From positions 3,658,001 through 3,722,000 of the forward strand of contig NZ_JACCKX010000001.1 of the NCBI RefSeq assembly GCF_013423955.1: a DNA stretch of 64,000 nt. Direction: 5' to 3'. The notes beneath the pieces were generated by a model. The model was not told where the DNA came from. It did not search any database and was given only the letters and a program-made list of their open reading frames with translations. Positions 50,140-59,269 of the stretch are shown piece after piece (the first letter of the stretch is position 1; every line of letters begins with the position of its first letter). The DNA is from Ottowia beijingensis (GTDB taxonomy: Bacteria > Pseudomonadota > Gammaproteobacteria > Burkholderiales > Burkholderiaceae_C). The translations under genes were made by a program, and so were the position numbers.

Positions 50140-51371
50140 ATGAATTTGAAGCTGACTTGGGCCGCGGCCGTGGTGGGTGCCTTTGTTGCCGTGGGCTGCA
50201 GCAAGAAGGAAGAGGCCCCAGCCCCCGCACCAGCGCCCGCGCCAGCCGCCGAGGCACCTGCCGCCGCGCCTGCACCGGCCCCAGCGCCCGCAGCCGCCGC
50301 AGGGGTGAGACGCAGGTCGTCAAGATCGGCCACGTGGCGCCGGTGTCGGGCCCGCAGGCGCACTACGGCAAGGACAACGAGAACGGCTCGCGCATGGCGA
50401 TCGAGGATCTGAACACGCAGAACATCGTCATCGGCGGCAAGACCATCAAGTTCGAGATCCAGGCCGAGGACGACGCCGCCGATCCCAAGCAGGGCACCGC
50501 CGCCGCGCAGAAGCTGTGCGACGCCAAGGTGAACGGCGTGGTGGGTCACCTGAACTCGGGCACCACCATCCCGGCTTCGAAGGTCTACAACGACTGCGGC
50601 ATCCCGCACGTCACCGGCGCGGCCACCAACCCTGACCTGACCAAGCCCGGCTACAAGACCACCTACCGCATCATCGCCAACGACCTGGCGCTGGGTGCTG
50701 GCCTGGCCAACTACGCTGCCGACAACCTGAAGCTGAAGCGGATCGCCGTCATCGACGACCGCACGGCCTACGGCCAGGGCGTGGCGAAGGTGTTTGCCGA
50801 GACCGCCAAGACCAAGGGCATCGAGATCGTGGACGAGCAGTTCACCACCGACAAGGCCACCGACTTCATGGCCATCCTGACGGCCATCAAGTCGAAGAAT
50901 CCCGACGGCATCTTCTTCGGTGGCATGGACGCCCAGGCGGGCCCCATGCTGCGCCAGATGGAGCAACTGGGCCTGGGTGAAGTCAACTATTTCGGTGGCG
51001 ACGGCATCTGCACCACCGAGATCGCCAAGCTGGCTGCTGGCGCCAAGACGCTGGGCAAGATGATCTGCGCCGAAGGCGGCTCTTCGATCCAGAAGATGCC
51101 GGGCGGCGTGGAGTGGAAGGCCCGCTACGACGCCAAGTACCCCAATCAATACCAGATCTACAGCCCGTACACCTACGACGCGACCATGCTGCTGGCGGAC
51201 GCCATGAAGCGTGCCGACTCGGTCGATCCGGCGGTTTACACGGCCAAGCTGGCCGAGTCGGACTACAAGGGCGTCACCGCCAACATCCAGTTCGAGCCCA
51301 ACGGCGAGATGAAGAACGCCGCCATCACGCTGCACCACTACGTGGACGGCAAGAAGACGCCGCTGGATTGA
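50140..51371 (+). CDS. Branched-chain amino acid-type ABC substrate-binding lipoprotein (one frameshift)
   Basis: Type I binding protein with a lipobox (FVAVGCSKKEE), so probably lipid-anchored, then an Ala-Pro linker (APAPAPAPAAEAPAAA). The binding domain begins TQVVKIGHVAPVSGPQAHYG. The frame breaks near 50303-50307 (GGGG for GGGGG) at the linker-domain junction; repaired length is 410 residues. TTGGAGG precedes the start. No permease or ATPase genes adjoin it, so it must work with a transporter encoded elsewhere or act as a sensor. Confidence 0.87.
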
Positions 51372-51383
51372 TGCTGTCCGTCA

Positions 51384-51407
51384 CCGCAACCGCGCACGCG
51401 GTTGCGG
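51384..51407 (+). terminator. First hairpin after the binding-protein gene
   Basis: CCGCAACCGC-GCAC-GCGGTTGCGG, a perfect 10-bp stem with a 4-base loop 12 bp past the stop codon and no T tract. It is probably a transcript-end or stability element acting with the next hairpin. Confidence 0.6.
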
Positions 51408-51417
51408 TTGGCGACAC

Positions 51418-51441
51418 AGGCCACCTTCGGGTGGCCTTTTT
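51418..51441 (+). terminator. Rho-independent terminator
   Basis: GGCCACC-TTCG-GGTGGCC, stem of seven (eight with the flanking A-T pair), a stable TTCG-type loop and five T. Confidence 0.88.
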
Positions 51442-51449
51442 CGTGGGCG

Positions 51450-53488
51450 TCAGTGATTCCCCGTGTCGCGCGGCCACCAGCGGTCTGCACGGAGACGCCG
51501 GGCCAGCGATGCGGCCACCGGCAAGGGTTCACCGTGCAACTGCGCTGCCGCAATCTCGCCACACAGCACGGCCAGCGTCAGGCCGCGGGCTCCCAGGCCG
51601 GCCAACAGATGCAGCGGCAGGGGTTGCTCGTTTGCTTCTATTTCAATAGCTGCTGGCGCTTTGTCGGTGGCGCTTATGGCCACTTTTTCTACTGAAGCCG
51701 CGTTGCTGGCAGCACCCCACGCGCCAACGGCGGGCAGGCGATCGGGCAGGGTGGCGCGCACCGCAGCCCAGGCCTGGGCGCGGCCGTCGGACCATTGGCC
51801 TTGCAGCGCCTCGGCGGCGCGCGGCAGCAGCTCGGACAGGCGTTCGAGGTTGGCGTCGTGATCGGCGGGCAGCAGTTCGGGCTGCGTGTTGCCACGCTCG
51901 AAGGTGGAGCCGGTGATCCACCAAGGCCCGTGCTCGCCCGGCAGATGCGCGATCAGGCTGCCCTGGCCGTTGACCGGGAAGGGCGGCAGCGCATCGGCGG
52001 CCGTGCCATCGGGCATGAGACCGAAGGCGACCTGGCCGCGCAGCGCGTGCAATGGTGGTGCGGCGGGCGCGGCTGTCTGCAGCAGCGCCAGCGAATCGAA
52101 ACCGGCGGTGATGAACACCTGTTCGGCCTCGGTGATGAACTCGCCGCCTGCGTCTACCACGCGCCACAGCGCCCCGTGCGACTCGATGCGGGACACGGCT
52201 GTGTCGCCGCGCCAGGTGATGCGTGGGGCCTTTAGCATGGCGCGCACCAGGGTGGCCGGTCGAATCCACCCGGCCTGTGCATGCCACAGGGCCTGGTGGG
52301 CGTCGTCCAGCCGTACGCCAGCGATGGCCGCGTTTTCAATGGTTTCCTGGTTGTCGGAGGCCACAGAATCGGTACGAGTCGCTTCGGTTTGCGGGGCATC
52401 CTGCCAGCTCGGCGGCAACCGGCGTTCGCCGGGTGCGTGGCGCTCCAGAACGCCGGTCGCACCGAAGTCGGTGCCTTCGCGCAGCAGCGCCTGCGCGCGC
52501 TGCAAGGTGGCGCGCACGCCGGCGCGTGTGAGGCGCGACAGCGGGCGATCGTCGGGCGAGACATGCGGCGCCACCACGCCGGCCGGCAGGCCGCTCGCAC
52601 CACTGGCAGGCTCGGCGGCGCGGTCCAGCACTGTCACCTGCCAGCCGCGCTGCGCCAGGCTGTACGCCACCGAGGCGCCTGCCAGACCGGCGCCGATGAC
52701 CACGCAGCGCCCCGGCCCCGCCACACGCGCTGGCTCATCGGCGAGGGTGCGACGGCGTGCCGCCCAGCGCGGCGCATAGCGGGCCTGCAGTGCGTGCCGC
52801 TTGGGGGCAGGCCGGGCACGCGCTCGACGTCGAAGCCGGCCGCCGTCATGGCTTCACGCACCTCGCGCGCCACGCACCAGGTGGCCGCACGGGCACCGCG
52901 CCGCGCCAGCCGCGCCACGGCCTTGAGTGTGTGCAGGCTCCACATGGCGGGGTTGCGCACGGGGTCGAAACCGTCGAGGTAGATGGTGTCGTGCTCACCC
53001 GTCAGCTCCGCCAGCGCGGGTTGCACATCGCCGATGGACAGCGTCAGCTGCACGCGCTCGTCATCCAGCCGCAGGCGGTGCACGCCCGGCAGCAGGCCAT
53101 GCCACCGGGCCGCCAGTTCGGCGGCCAGCGGTGCCAGTTCGGGGAAGGCGGCGACGCTGCGGATCAGGTCGGCGGGCTCGGGCGGGAAGGCTTCGACCGC
53201 GCTGTAGAACAGGCGGGCCGGGCGCCTGGGGTCTTGCCGCCATGTGTGCCAGGTGGCGAGGAAGTTGAGGCCGAGGCCAAAACCTGTCTCCAGCACGGCC
53301 CAGCAGGGGGCGCCTGCCCATGCCGTGGCTTCTTCAGCCGTCGACAGCAGGCCACAGCCCTGCAGGAACACTTGACGCGCCTGGGCGAGGCCGCCGCGAC
53401 CGTCACTGCCCGTGTTGCGGTAGATGTCACCGAAACGCGGGCTGAAGGGCGTGCCATCGTCGCGCCACTGGATGGTCGGGTTGGTCAT
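51450..53488 (-). CDS. mnmC: Bifunctional tRNA modification enzyme MnmC (one frameshift)
   Basis: Completes mnm5s2U34 in tRNA. The C-terminal FAD oxidase removes carboxymethyl from cmnm5s2U and the N-terminal MnmD domain methylates nm5s2U. The MnmD part starts MTNPTIQWRDDGTPFSPRFG, with SAM site ETGFGLGLNFLATW and YLDGFDPVRNPAMW. The FAD domain starts CVVIGAGLAGASVAYSLA. The break near 52801-52805 (CCCCC for CCCCCC) splits the domains; repair joins them as LPPKRHALQARYAP in 679 residues. About 20 residues near 340 of the oxidase half are coded by a dispersed repeat. Confidence 0.9.
51630..51691 (+). repeat. Dispersed repeat copy 13, coding inside mnmC
   Basis: TTGCTTCTATTTCAATAGCT, GCTGGCGCTTTGTCGGTGGC and GCTTATGGCCACTTTTTC is a plus-orientation copy. 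Read on the minus strand in the mnmC frame it gives KVAISATDKAPAAIEIEA. The block CTATTGAAATAGAAGCAAA is identical to the intergenic copy at 21391-21449. Confidence 0.85.
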
Positions 53489-53494
53489 CCTTTT

Positions 53495-53552
53495 TGCTAA
53501 TCAATTGATAGCTGCTCGCGCTTGTCAGACGGGCGCTGGAGGCCAATTTGAT
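53495..53552 (+). repeat. Dispersed intergenic repeat, copy 14
   Basis: TCAATTGATAGCTGCTCGCG, CTTGTCAGACGGGCGCTGGA and GGCCAATTTGATC; near-consensus, between mnmC and the ParB-like gene. Confidence 0.8.
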
Positions 53553-53970
53553 CAATAAGGCAGTTCCTGCGGCCCCATGCCGACGTAGTCGGGCGCCGGG
53601 TCGGTCGCAAAGCGCTGTGCGCTGATGTGCGTGTGTCCCAGCCGCAGCGCCTGGGCCACGCGGTGCATGCCGTCCATCACGCCGCCGTCGGCGCTCAGGA
53701 TGATGGGCCAGCGCAGGTCGCAGGCGTCCATCAACTGCACGTGAAGGGCGATGGCGCGCGGCGTGGGCGCGTCGCCCTCGTGGCTGAACCAGTAGGGCTC
53801 GTCCAGTTCGCGGATGTCGGTCAGCGGCACCTGGGTTACCGGCAGGTGGCGCGCCAGGCGGATCAGCCGGTGCACGTCCCAGGCGCGCAGGCCGTCGGGG
53901 CCGGGGCGAAAGTGGTACTGGCGGCGCAGGCGCGCCAGTTCGGCTTCGGAGCGTCGGCCGTGGGCTGCAA
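53552..53970 (-). CDS. ParB/sulfiredoxin-fold-like conserved protein (start uncertain, possible frameshift)
   Basis: The clear domain begins WDVHRLIRLARHLPVTQVPL. It includes IRELDEPYWFSHEGDAPTPR, IILSADGGVMDGMHRVAQAL and DYVGMGPQELPY, a ParB/Srx-type nucleotide-binding fold (DGxHR-like motif). Function unknown. A GTG at 53875 opens the uninterrupted part. Recognisable sequence extends upstream to SEAELARLRRQYHFRPGPDG without a start, so I suggest a TTG at 53970, five bases after the yggX stop, with one missing base near 53947; that gives 139 residues. Cotranscribed with yggX. Confidence 0.6.
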
Positions 53971-53974
53971 CGGC

Positions 53975-54247
53975 TCAGGCGCTGGGCGGCACGTAGCCCG
54001 CGGCCTGGTCGGCGCCGGCGCCGAAGAAGTGGTTCTCCATCTGGCGCTTGAGGTATTCGCGCGCCCGCTGGTCGGCCAGGTTCAGGCGGTTCTCGTTCAC
54101 CAGCATGGTCTGGTGGCCCAGCCATTGCTGCCAGGCTTCCTTGCTGACGCTTTCCCAGATGCGCTTGCCCAGCTCGCCGGGGTAGGGCGGAAAGTCCAGG
54201 CCCTCGGCTTCCTTGCCGAGCTTGATGCAGTTGACCATGCGTGCCAT
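53975..54247 (-). CDS. yggX: Oxidative damage protection protein YggX
   Basis: Small Fe(II)-trafficking protein that protects Fe-S clusters. The 90 residues start [20 protein letters not shown], with [20 protein letters not shown] and [12 protein letters not shown] in the second half. Length and motifs are canonical. First of a minus-strand group with the ParB-like gene and mnmC. Confidence 0.95.
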   Translation of the reverse strand: MARMVNCIKLGKEAEGLDFPPYPGELGKRIWESVSKEAWQQWLGHQTMLVNENRLNLADQRAREYLKRQMENHFFGAGADQAAGYVPPSA

Positions 54248-54359
54248 GTAAATCCTTGCGTTGTTCGTGTGTCTTGGGGGTCACGGGACTTTAGCAAGTT
54301 TGCCCAAGCCCTGATCCGCATGCTGACTACACTGGCCGCTGCTTTCGCGCCCCTTCCGG

Positions 54360-55454
54360 ATGATCGCCATGACCGACCTGCCGCTGCCCACCCTCGATGC
54401 CGACCTGTTCGCCCGCGCACAAGCGCTGCTGGACGACGAATGGCTGTCGGCCGACCCCGACCTGGCACCCGTGCTGCCCATCGTGCTGGCGCGCGGCGTG
54501 GGGCAGGACTGGCACAAGGCCGGCACCTTCCGCCACCACCTGGTGGGCGTGGCACGCAGCCTGGCGCTGTGGCGGCAGCCGCGCGACGTGCGCCTGCTGG
54601 GCCTGCTGCACAGCGTGTACGGCAACGCCTATGTCGATCTGGTGAAGTTCGACGCCGCCAGCGAGCGCGCCCGCCTGCGCGAGGCCGTGGGCGAGCCGGC
54701 GGAGGAGCTGGTGCACCTGTTCTGCACCGCCTCGCGCACGCAGTTCACGCAGAAGGTGCAGGCTGGGCAGATCGAGCCCGACGGCAGCGTGGTGCTGGAT
54801 GACCGCACGCTGCCGCCCGATGTGGTGGCCGCCTTCACCGTGGTCAGCATGGCCGACTTCTGCGAGCAATGGTTTGCCTGGCAGGAAGACATTTACGCCG
54901 GCTTTCCCTTCCTGCACCAGACGCCGCAAGCCGTGCACTGGGCCGCCGCGCTGTGGCCGGGGCCGATGCGCACGCCCAGCCGCATTTATGCGCTGATCAG
55001 CCGCCTGGGCGCGGCACTGCGGCACCCGGCGCTGCAGGGGCGGCTGCCCATGCCGCCGGTGTTCGACCACTGCACCCGCGTGCTGCCCGAAGCCGACGAG
55101 GCCGCCGCCTCGGCGCTGTACTGGTCGGTGGTGCAGCAGCAGCAACCGCTGGTGCAGCCGCAGGCCAGCATCGCCACGCTGGAGCAGGCCGTGCGCCTGA
55201 ACCCGTGGGTGGGCGAGCCGCAGATGCTGCTGGCGCAGCTGTACCTGATCGCCGGCCGCCACGACGATGCGCGCGCCGCCGCCGAGGGCGCGCTGCAGTG
55301 CTACAGCAGCTGGGGCAACGCCTGGGACAAGCGCGTGCAGTGGGACGCCTGGATCGCCTGGGCGCGCATCCTGCGCCAGGGCGCCATCACCCGCGACTGG
55401 CCCGAGCGGCTGGACAAGCTCAACAACGTGGCGCTGCGACCGGACGCTGCATAA
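54360..55454 (+). CDS. DUF6817 (HD-like) protein with C-terminal TPR-like region
   Basis: Protein of 364 residues. The N-terminal 170 residues carry FRHHLVGVARSLALWRQP and LLGLLHSVYGNAYV, matching the DUF6817 pattern that resembles a degenerate HD hydrolase. The last 120 residues are helical and repeat-like (ATLEQAVRLNPWVGEPQMLL, AGRHDDARAAAEGALQCYSS), typical of tetratricopeptide repeats. Function unknown. The start could be the ATG at 54360 or 54369. Stands alone, divergent from yggX. Confidence 0.72.
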   Translation: MIAMTDLPLPTLDADLFARAQALLDDEWLSADPDLAPVLPIVLARGVGQDWHKAGTFRHHLVGVARSLALWRQPRDVRLLGLLHSVYGNAYVDLVKFDAASERARLREAVGEPAEELVHLFCTASRTQFTQKVQAGQIEPDGSVVLDDRTLPPDVVAAFTVVSMADFCEQWFAWQEDIYAGFPFLHQTPQAVHWAAALWPGPMRTPSRIYALISRLGAALRHPALQGRLPMPPVFDHCTRVLPEADEAAASALYWSVVQQQQPLVQPQASIATLEQAVRLNPWVGEPQMLLAQLYLIAGRHDDARAAAEGALQCYSSWGNAWDKRVQWDAWIAWARILRQGAITRDWPERLDKLNNVALRPDAA

Positions 55455-55531
55455 GCGCATGACGAAATCGTCTGAGCGCGGTGCGTGGCACCACGTGATC
55501 GGCGGCTAGACTGCGGCGATACCGCCTGGAT

Positions 55532-55602
55532 TTCAGGTTTTCAAGTGTTTTTGGCCTCCAGCGCTTATCCAGCAAGCGCTGGCAGCTATTTTTTATAGTT
55601 AT
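55532..55602 (-). repeat. Dispersed intergenic repeat, copy 15
   Basis: TTCAGGTTTTCAAGTGTTTT, TGGCCTCCAGCGCTTATCCA and GCAAGCGCTGGCAGCTATTT, ending TTTATAG 21 bp before the metY start, so the repeat may carry part of that gene's promoter or leader. Confidence 0.8.
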
Positions 55603-55622
55603 CGACCTTTCAGGAGAACCCC

Positions 55623-56920
55623 ATGTCGCAGCAATGGAAGTTTGAAACCCAGTCCGTCCACGCCGGCTATTCGCCCGACCCGACCAACAAGTCGGTCGCC
55701 GTGCCGATCTACCAGACCGTGGCCTATGCCTTCGACAGCGCGCAGCACGGCGCCGACCTGTTCGACCTCAAGGTGCCGGGCAACATTTACACCCGCATCA
55801 TGAACCCCACCAACGACGTGCTGGAAAAGCGCGTGGCGGCGCTGGAGGGCGGCATTGGTGCGCTGGCCGTTGCCTCGGGGCAGGCGGCCATCATGTACGC
55901 CATCCAGACCATCGCCGAGGCGGGCGACAACATCGTCAGCAGCACCGCGCTGTACGGCGGCACCTACAACCTGTTCGCCCACACGCTGCCGCAGCTCGGC
56001 ATCACCACGCGCTTTGCCGACCACCGCGACCCGCAGAGCTTCGACAAGCTGATCGACGAACGCACCAAGGCCGTGTTCGTCGAGAGCATCGGCAACCCGG
56101 CCGGCAACATCACCGACATCGCCAGCGTGGCCGCCATCGCGCACCGGCACGGCGTGCCGCTGATCGTCGACAACACCGTCGCCAGCCCCTACCTGATGCG
56201 CCCCATCGAGCACGGCGCCGACATCGTGATCCAGTCCCTCACCAAGTACATGGGCGGCCACGGCACCTCGCTGGGCGGCGCCATCGTCGACAGCGGCAGG
56301 TTTCCTGGGCCGAGCACAAGGCGCGCTTCAAGCGCCTGAACGAACCCGACGTGAGCTACCACGGCGTGGTCTACACCGAGGCCCTGGGCCCGGCGGCCTT
56401 CATCGGGCGCGCCCGCGTCGTGCCGCTGCGCAACACCGGCGCGGCGCTGTCGCCCTTCAACGCCTTCCAGATCCTGCAGGGCATCGAAACCCTGGCGCTG
56501 CGCATGGACCGCATCTGCGAGAACACGATGAAGGTGGCGCAGCATCTGCAGCAGCACGCCAAGGTGGCCTGGGTCAGCTACGCCGGCCTGCCCGATCACG
56601 AAGACCACGCGCTGGCGCAGCACTACATGGGCGGGCGCGCTTCGGGCCTGTTCACCTTCGGCGTCAAATCCGCCCCCGGCGACGATGCCCGCGCCGCCGG
56701 CGCGCGCTTTCTCGACGCGCTGCAGCTGTTCACGCGCCTGGTCAACATCGGCGACACCAAGTCGCTGGCCACGCACCCGGCCAGCACCACGCACCGCCAG
56801 CTCTCGCCCGAAGAGCTAGCCAAGACCGGCGTGAAAGAGGAAACCGTGCGCCTGTGCGTCGGCATCGAGCACATCGACGACCTGCTGGCCGACCTGGATC
56901 AGGCGCTGGCGAAGGTGTGA
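55623..56920 (+). CDS. metY: O-acetylhomoserine sulfhydrylase / aminocarboxypropyltransferase (one frameshift)
   Basis: Cys/Met metabolism PLP enzyme that makes homocysteine from O-acetylhomoserine and sulfide. It starts [20 protein letters not shown] after CAGGAGAA. The pyridoxal region includes [11 protein letters not shown], and the PLP lysine is in [16 protein letters not shown]. The frame is lost near 56300 (TTTCCTGGG for TTTCCCTGGG in [12 protein letters not shown]); repaired length is 432 residues, the normal size. The second half ([20 protein letters not shown]) is intact. Belongs with the CysB/CbiX sulfur genes by function. Confidence 0.92.
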
Positions 56921-56983
56921 CGCCGGCTCTTGGCATCAAGAATCGCATAAAATGATGTCGATATTGATGCAGGAATCGTTTCA

Positions 56984-57199
56984 ATGCGTACCACCGTTAC
57001 CCTGGATGAAGCCTTGCTCGGGCGCGCCGGCGCGCTGAGCGGCGTGCAGGACCGCTCGGCGCTGCTGGCCGAAGCGTTGCGTGCCCTGATCGAGCGCGAA
57101 AGCGCGCGCCGCCTGGCGCGGCTGGGCGGCAGCGAGCCGCGGCTGGCGGCGGCGCCACGCCGCCAGGGCGAACCCGCACCCAAGACCAGGCGCCCATGA
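56984..57199 (+). CDS. vapB: VapB-type antitoxin
   Basis: Small protein of 71 residues, MRTTVTLDEALLGRAGALSG, the ribbon-helix-helix N-terminus of type II VapB antitoxins, with a basic Pro/Arg-rich C-terminal tail that would wrap the toxin. The 63 bp upstream are AT-richer than the surroundings. ATGA overlap with vapC couples translation and supports the pair. It would repress its own promoter. Confidence 0.85.
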   Translation: MRTTVTLDEALLGRAGALSGVQDRSALLAEALRALIERESARRLARLGGSEPRLAAAPRRQGEPAPKTRRP

Positions 57200-57570
57200 T
57201 CCTGGCCGACACCTCGGTCTGGGTCGATCACCTGCGCCAGGGCGATGCCGATCTGGCGCGGGCGCTGGAGCAGGGCGCCATCGCGATACACCCTTTCGTC
57301 ATCGGCGAAATCGCGCTTGGCCATCTGAAGAACCGCCGTGACGTGCTCGACCTGCTGGCTGCCTTGCCGCCGGCGCCGCAGGCCGAGCACGACGAAGTGC
57401 TGCACGCGGTCGAGCAGCACCAGCTTGCCGGCCGTGGCCTGGGCTGGATCGACGTGCATCTGCTGGCCGCCACGCTGCTGGCCGCCGATGCCCGGCTGTG
57501 GACGCGCGACAAGCGCCTGCACGCTGCGGCGACCGATCTGGGCGTTGCTTGGGCGCCAGAATCCCATTGA
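57196..57570 (+). CDS. vapC: VapC-type PIN-domain toxin
   Basis: PIN-fold ribonuclease of 124 residues. Acidic active-site residues are seen in LADTSVWVDHL (Asp4), the Glu of IGEIALG, and Asp residues in GWIDVHLLAA and ARLWTRDKRL. Family members cut tRNA or rRNA when freed from VapB. Intact frame and active site, so likely functional. Confidence 0.88.
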   Translation: MILADTSVWVDHLRQGDADLARALEQGAIAIHPFVIGEIALGHLKNRRDVLDLLAALPPAPQAEHDEVLHAVEQHQLAGRGLGWIDVHLLAATLLAADARLWTRDKRLHAAATDLGVAWAPESH

Positions 57571-57577
57571 CGCCAGC

Positions 57578-57689
57578 GCCCGCGCCATGCCCGCCAAGGA
57601 AACCACGACTTCTACTACGAGGTGCTGGGCGAGACCAACGGGATGATGCTGGTCTCGGTGACGGGCACGGCGGTGAAGATGGCCTGACG
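57578..57689 (+). pseudogene. Possible C-terminal gene fragment, unrecognised
   Basis: In one frame the segment reads HDFYYEVLGETNGMMLVSV then TGTAVKMA and stop. The sequence looks protein-like, but there is no start codon or ribosome site and the frame is different upstream. It may be the tail of a deleted gene left between vapC and the Crp-type regulator. I do not recognise a family. Confidence 0.3.
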
Positions 57690-57776
57690 GCCAAGACCCC
57701 ACCAGCGCAGCCGGTAAAAGCTGGCCCCGCCATGGGATGGGGGTAAGCTGCTTCGGGACGTCGATCCCATAGGAGC

Positions 57777-58506
57777 GTGGTGGTGGTTGCCCGCGAACTG
57801 GCCTGCAAGAACCGGCTGCTGGCGCTGCTGCCGGACGAGGTGTTCGCGCGCTGGTGGCCCGAGCTGGAGGACGTCGACCTGCCGCTGGGCGCCGTGCTGC
57901 GCGAATCGGGCGCGCGCATCTCGCACGCGGTGTTTCCGCTCACGGCCATCGTCTGCCTGGTCTATCTGCTGGAGGACGGTGGTTCCACCGAGATTGCGGT
58001 GATCGGCCATGAAGGGCTGGTCGGCATGCCGCTGTTCATGGGCGGCGGCAGCACGCTGAGCCGCGCGGTGGTACAGAGCGCGGGCCGGGGCTGCGGGTGC
58101 GCGCGGATTTCCTGATGACGGAGTTCGAACGCCAGCCGGCGGTCATGCAGCTGCTGCTGCGCTTCACACAGGCGCTGATGACGCAGATGTCGCAGACCGC
58201 GGTGTGCAACCGGCACCACGCCGTGGTGCAGCAGCTGTGCCGCTGGCTGCTGCTGAGCCTGGATCGCCTGCCCGGCAACGAACTGGTGATGACGCAGGAA
58301 CTCATCGCCAACATGCTGGGCGTGCGCCGCGAGGGGTGACCGAGGCGGCCGGCCGGCTGAGCCGCGAGGGCCTGATCGAGTACCGGCGTGGCCGCATCAC
58401 GGTGTTCGACCGCCCGGCGCTGGAGCGGCGCGCCTGCGAATGCTACGGCGTGGTCAGGCGCGAGTACGACCGGCTACTGTCGCGCACGCTGCCGCTGCGG
58501 CGCTGA
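57777..58506 (+). CDS. Crp/Fnr family transcriptional regulator (two frameshifts)
   Basis: Cyclic-nucleotide-binding-type sensor domain (PLGAVLRESGARISHAVFPL, TEIAVIGHEGLVGMPLFMGG) and a C-terminal Crp-type HTH (LVMTQELIANMLGVRREGVT). The branch is the one seen in Burkholderiales without FNR cysteines, so probably not an Fe-S oxygen sensor. Breaks near 58092 (GGGGCTGCG for GGGGCCTGCG) and near 58335 (GGGG for GGGGG, directly before the recognition helix). Repaired length is 243 residues. GTG start at 57777 or 57780 after AGGAG. Convergent with the redox cluster and a candidate regulator of it. Confidence 0.83.
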
Positions 58507-58512
58507 GGGCGG

Positions 58513-58896
58513 TCAAGGCCCGGTGGCGGTGGGTGGGTGCAGGATCAGTTCCTGCAGCACCAGGGCATCGTTGTGCTGCTCGTCGTGGGCTGAATAGACC
58601 ATCGTCAGCACGCCCTGGCGCGCGATGTCGCGCAGCTGCGCCAGCAGCTGCGGCTTCTGCGCGATCTCGTCGGCGTAGCGGCGGCGGAACTCGGCCCAGC
58701 GCGACGGCTCGTGCCCGAACCACTTGCGGAGTTCGGTGCTGGGGCCGATGTCCTTGAGCCAGAGGTCCAGCGCCGCCGCGTCCTTGCGCACGCCGCGCGG
58801 CCACAGCCGGTCGATCAGCACGCGCATGCCGTCGCTGGCGGCGGGCGGCGCGTAGGCGCGCTTCAAGCGCACGCGGGATGCGGCGATGCGGCTCAT
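58513..58896 (-). CDS. DUF488 family protein (YeaO-like)
   Basis: Protein of 127 residues. Family features are VLIDRLWPRGVRKD near residue 25, LDLWLKDIGPSTELRKWFGH, WAEFRRRYADEI, and GVLTMVYSAHDEQHNDALVL at the end. Function is not established. It is the last gene of the minus-strand set with the AhpD-like protein and the Rieske-FAD reductase (20 bp after the former), suggesting a role in the same stress response. Confidence 0.87.
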   Translation of the reverse strand: MSRIAASRVRLKRAYAPPAASDGMRVLIDRLWPRGVRKDAAALDLWLKDIGPSTELRKWFGHEPSRWAEFRRRYADEIAQKPQLLAQLRDIARQGVLTMVYSAHDEQHNDALVLQELILHPPTATGP

Positions 58897-58916
58897 CACT
58901 GGCGCCTTCGCTGGCC

Positions 58917-59269
58917 TCAACCCGCCGCCGGGTGGCGCGCGGCGTGCTGCGACATGGCGTCCAGCGCCAGGTTGGAGTGCGCATAGGCGGCGCCGGCACG
59001 CATCTCGGCGGCGACCCAGATGGCCTCCATCAGCTCCTGCTCGGTGGCGCCCTTGCGCAGCGCGCTGGCAGTGTGGCCGCGGATGCAGTAGGGGCACTGT
59101 GTGACATGGGCGACCGCCACGGCGATCAGTTCCTTGGTCTTGGCGGGCAGGGCGCCGTCGGCGAACACGGCCTTGCCGAAGGCCTGGAAGGCCTTGGTGG
59201 CATCAGGCGTCAGTTGCTCGCGCCGCGCGTTGAGTTCGCGCGAGGCCGGGGGTACATGTCGGTGTTCAT
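58917..59269 (-). CDS. Carboxymuconolactone decarboxylase/AhpD-like protein (one frameshift)
   Basis: Alkylhydroperoxidase-type small protein with the redox pair in CPYCIRGHTASALRKGA, where CxxC and the following His form the AhpD active site. The N-terminus MNTDMYPPASRELNARREQL is out of frame by one base near 59248-59252 (CCCCC for CCCCCC). Repaired length is 117 residues. The start overlaps the upstream reductase stop as ATGA, so the two are coupled; the reductase or its partner could recycle this protein, which is inference. Confidence 0.87.
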
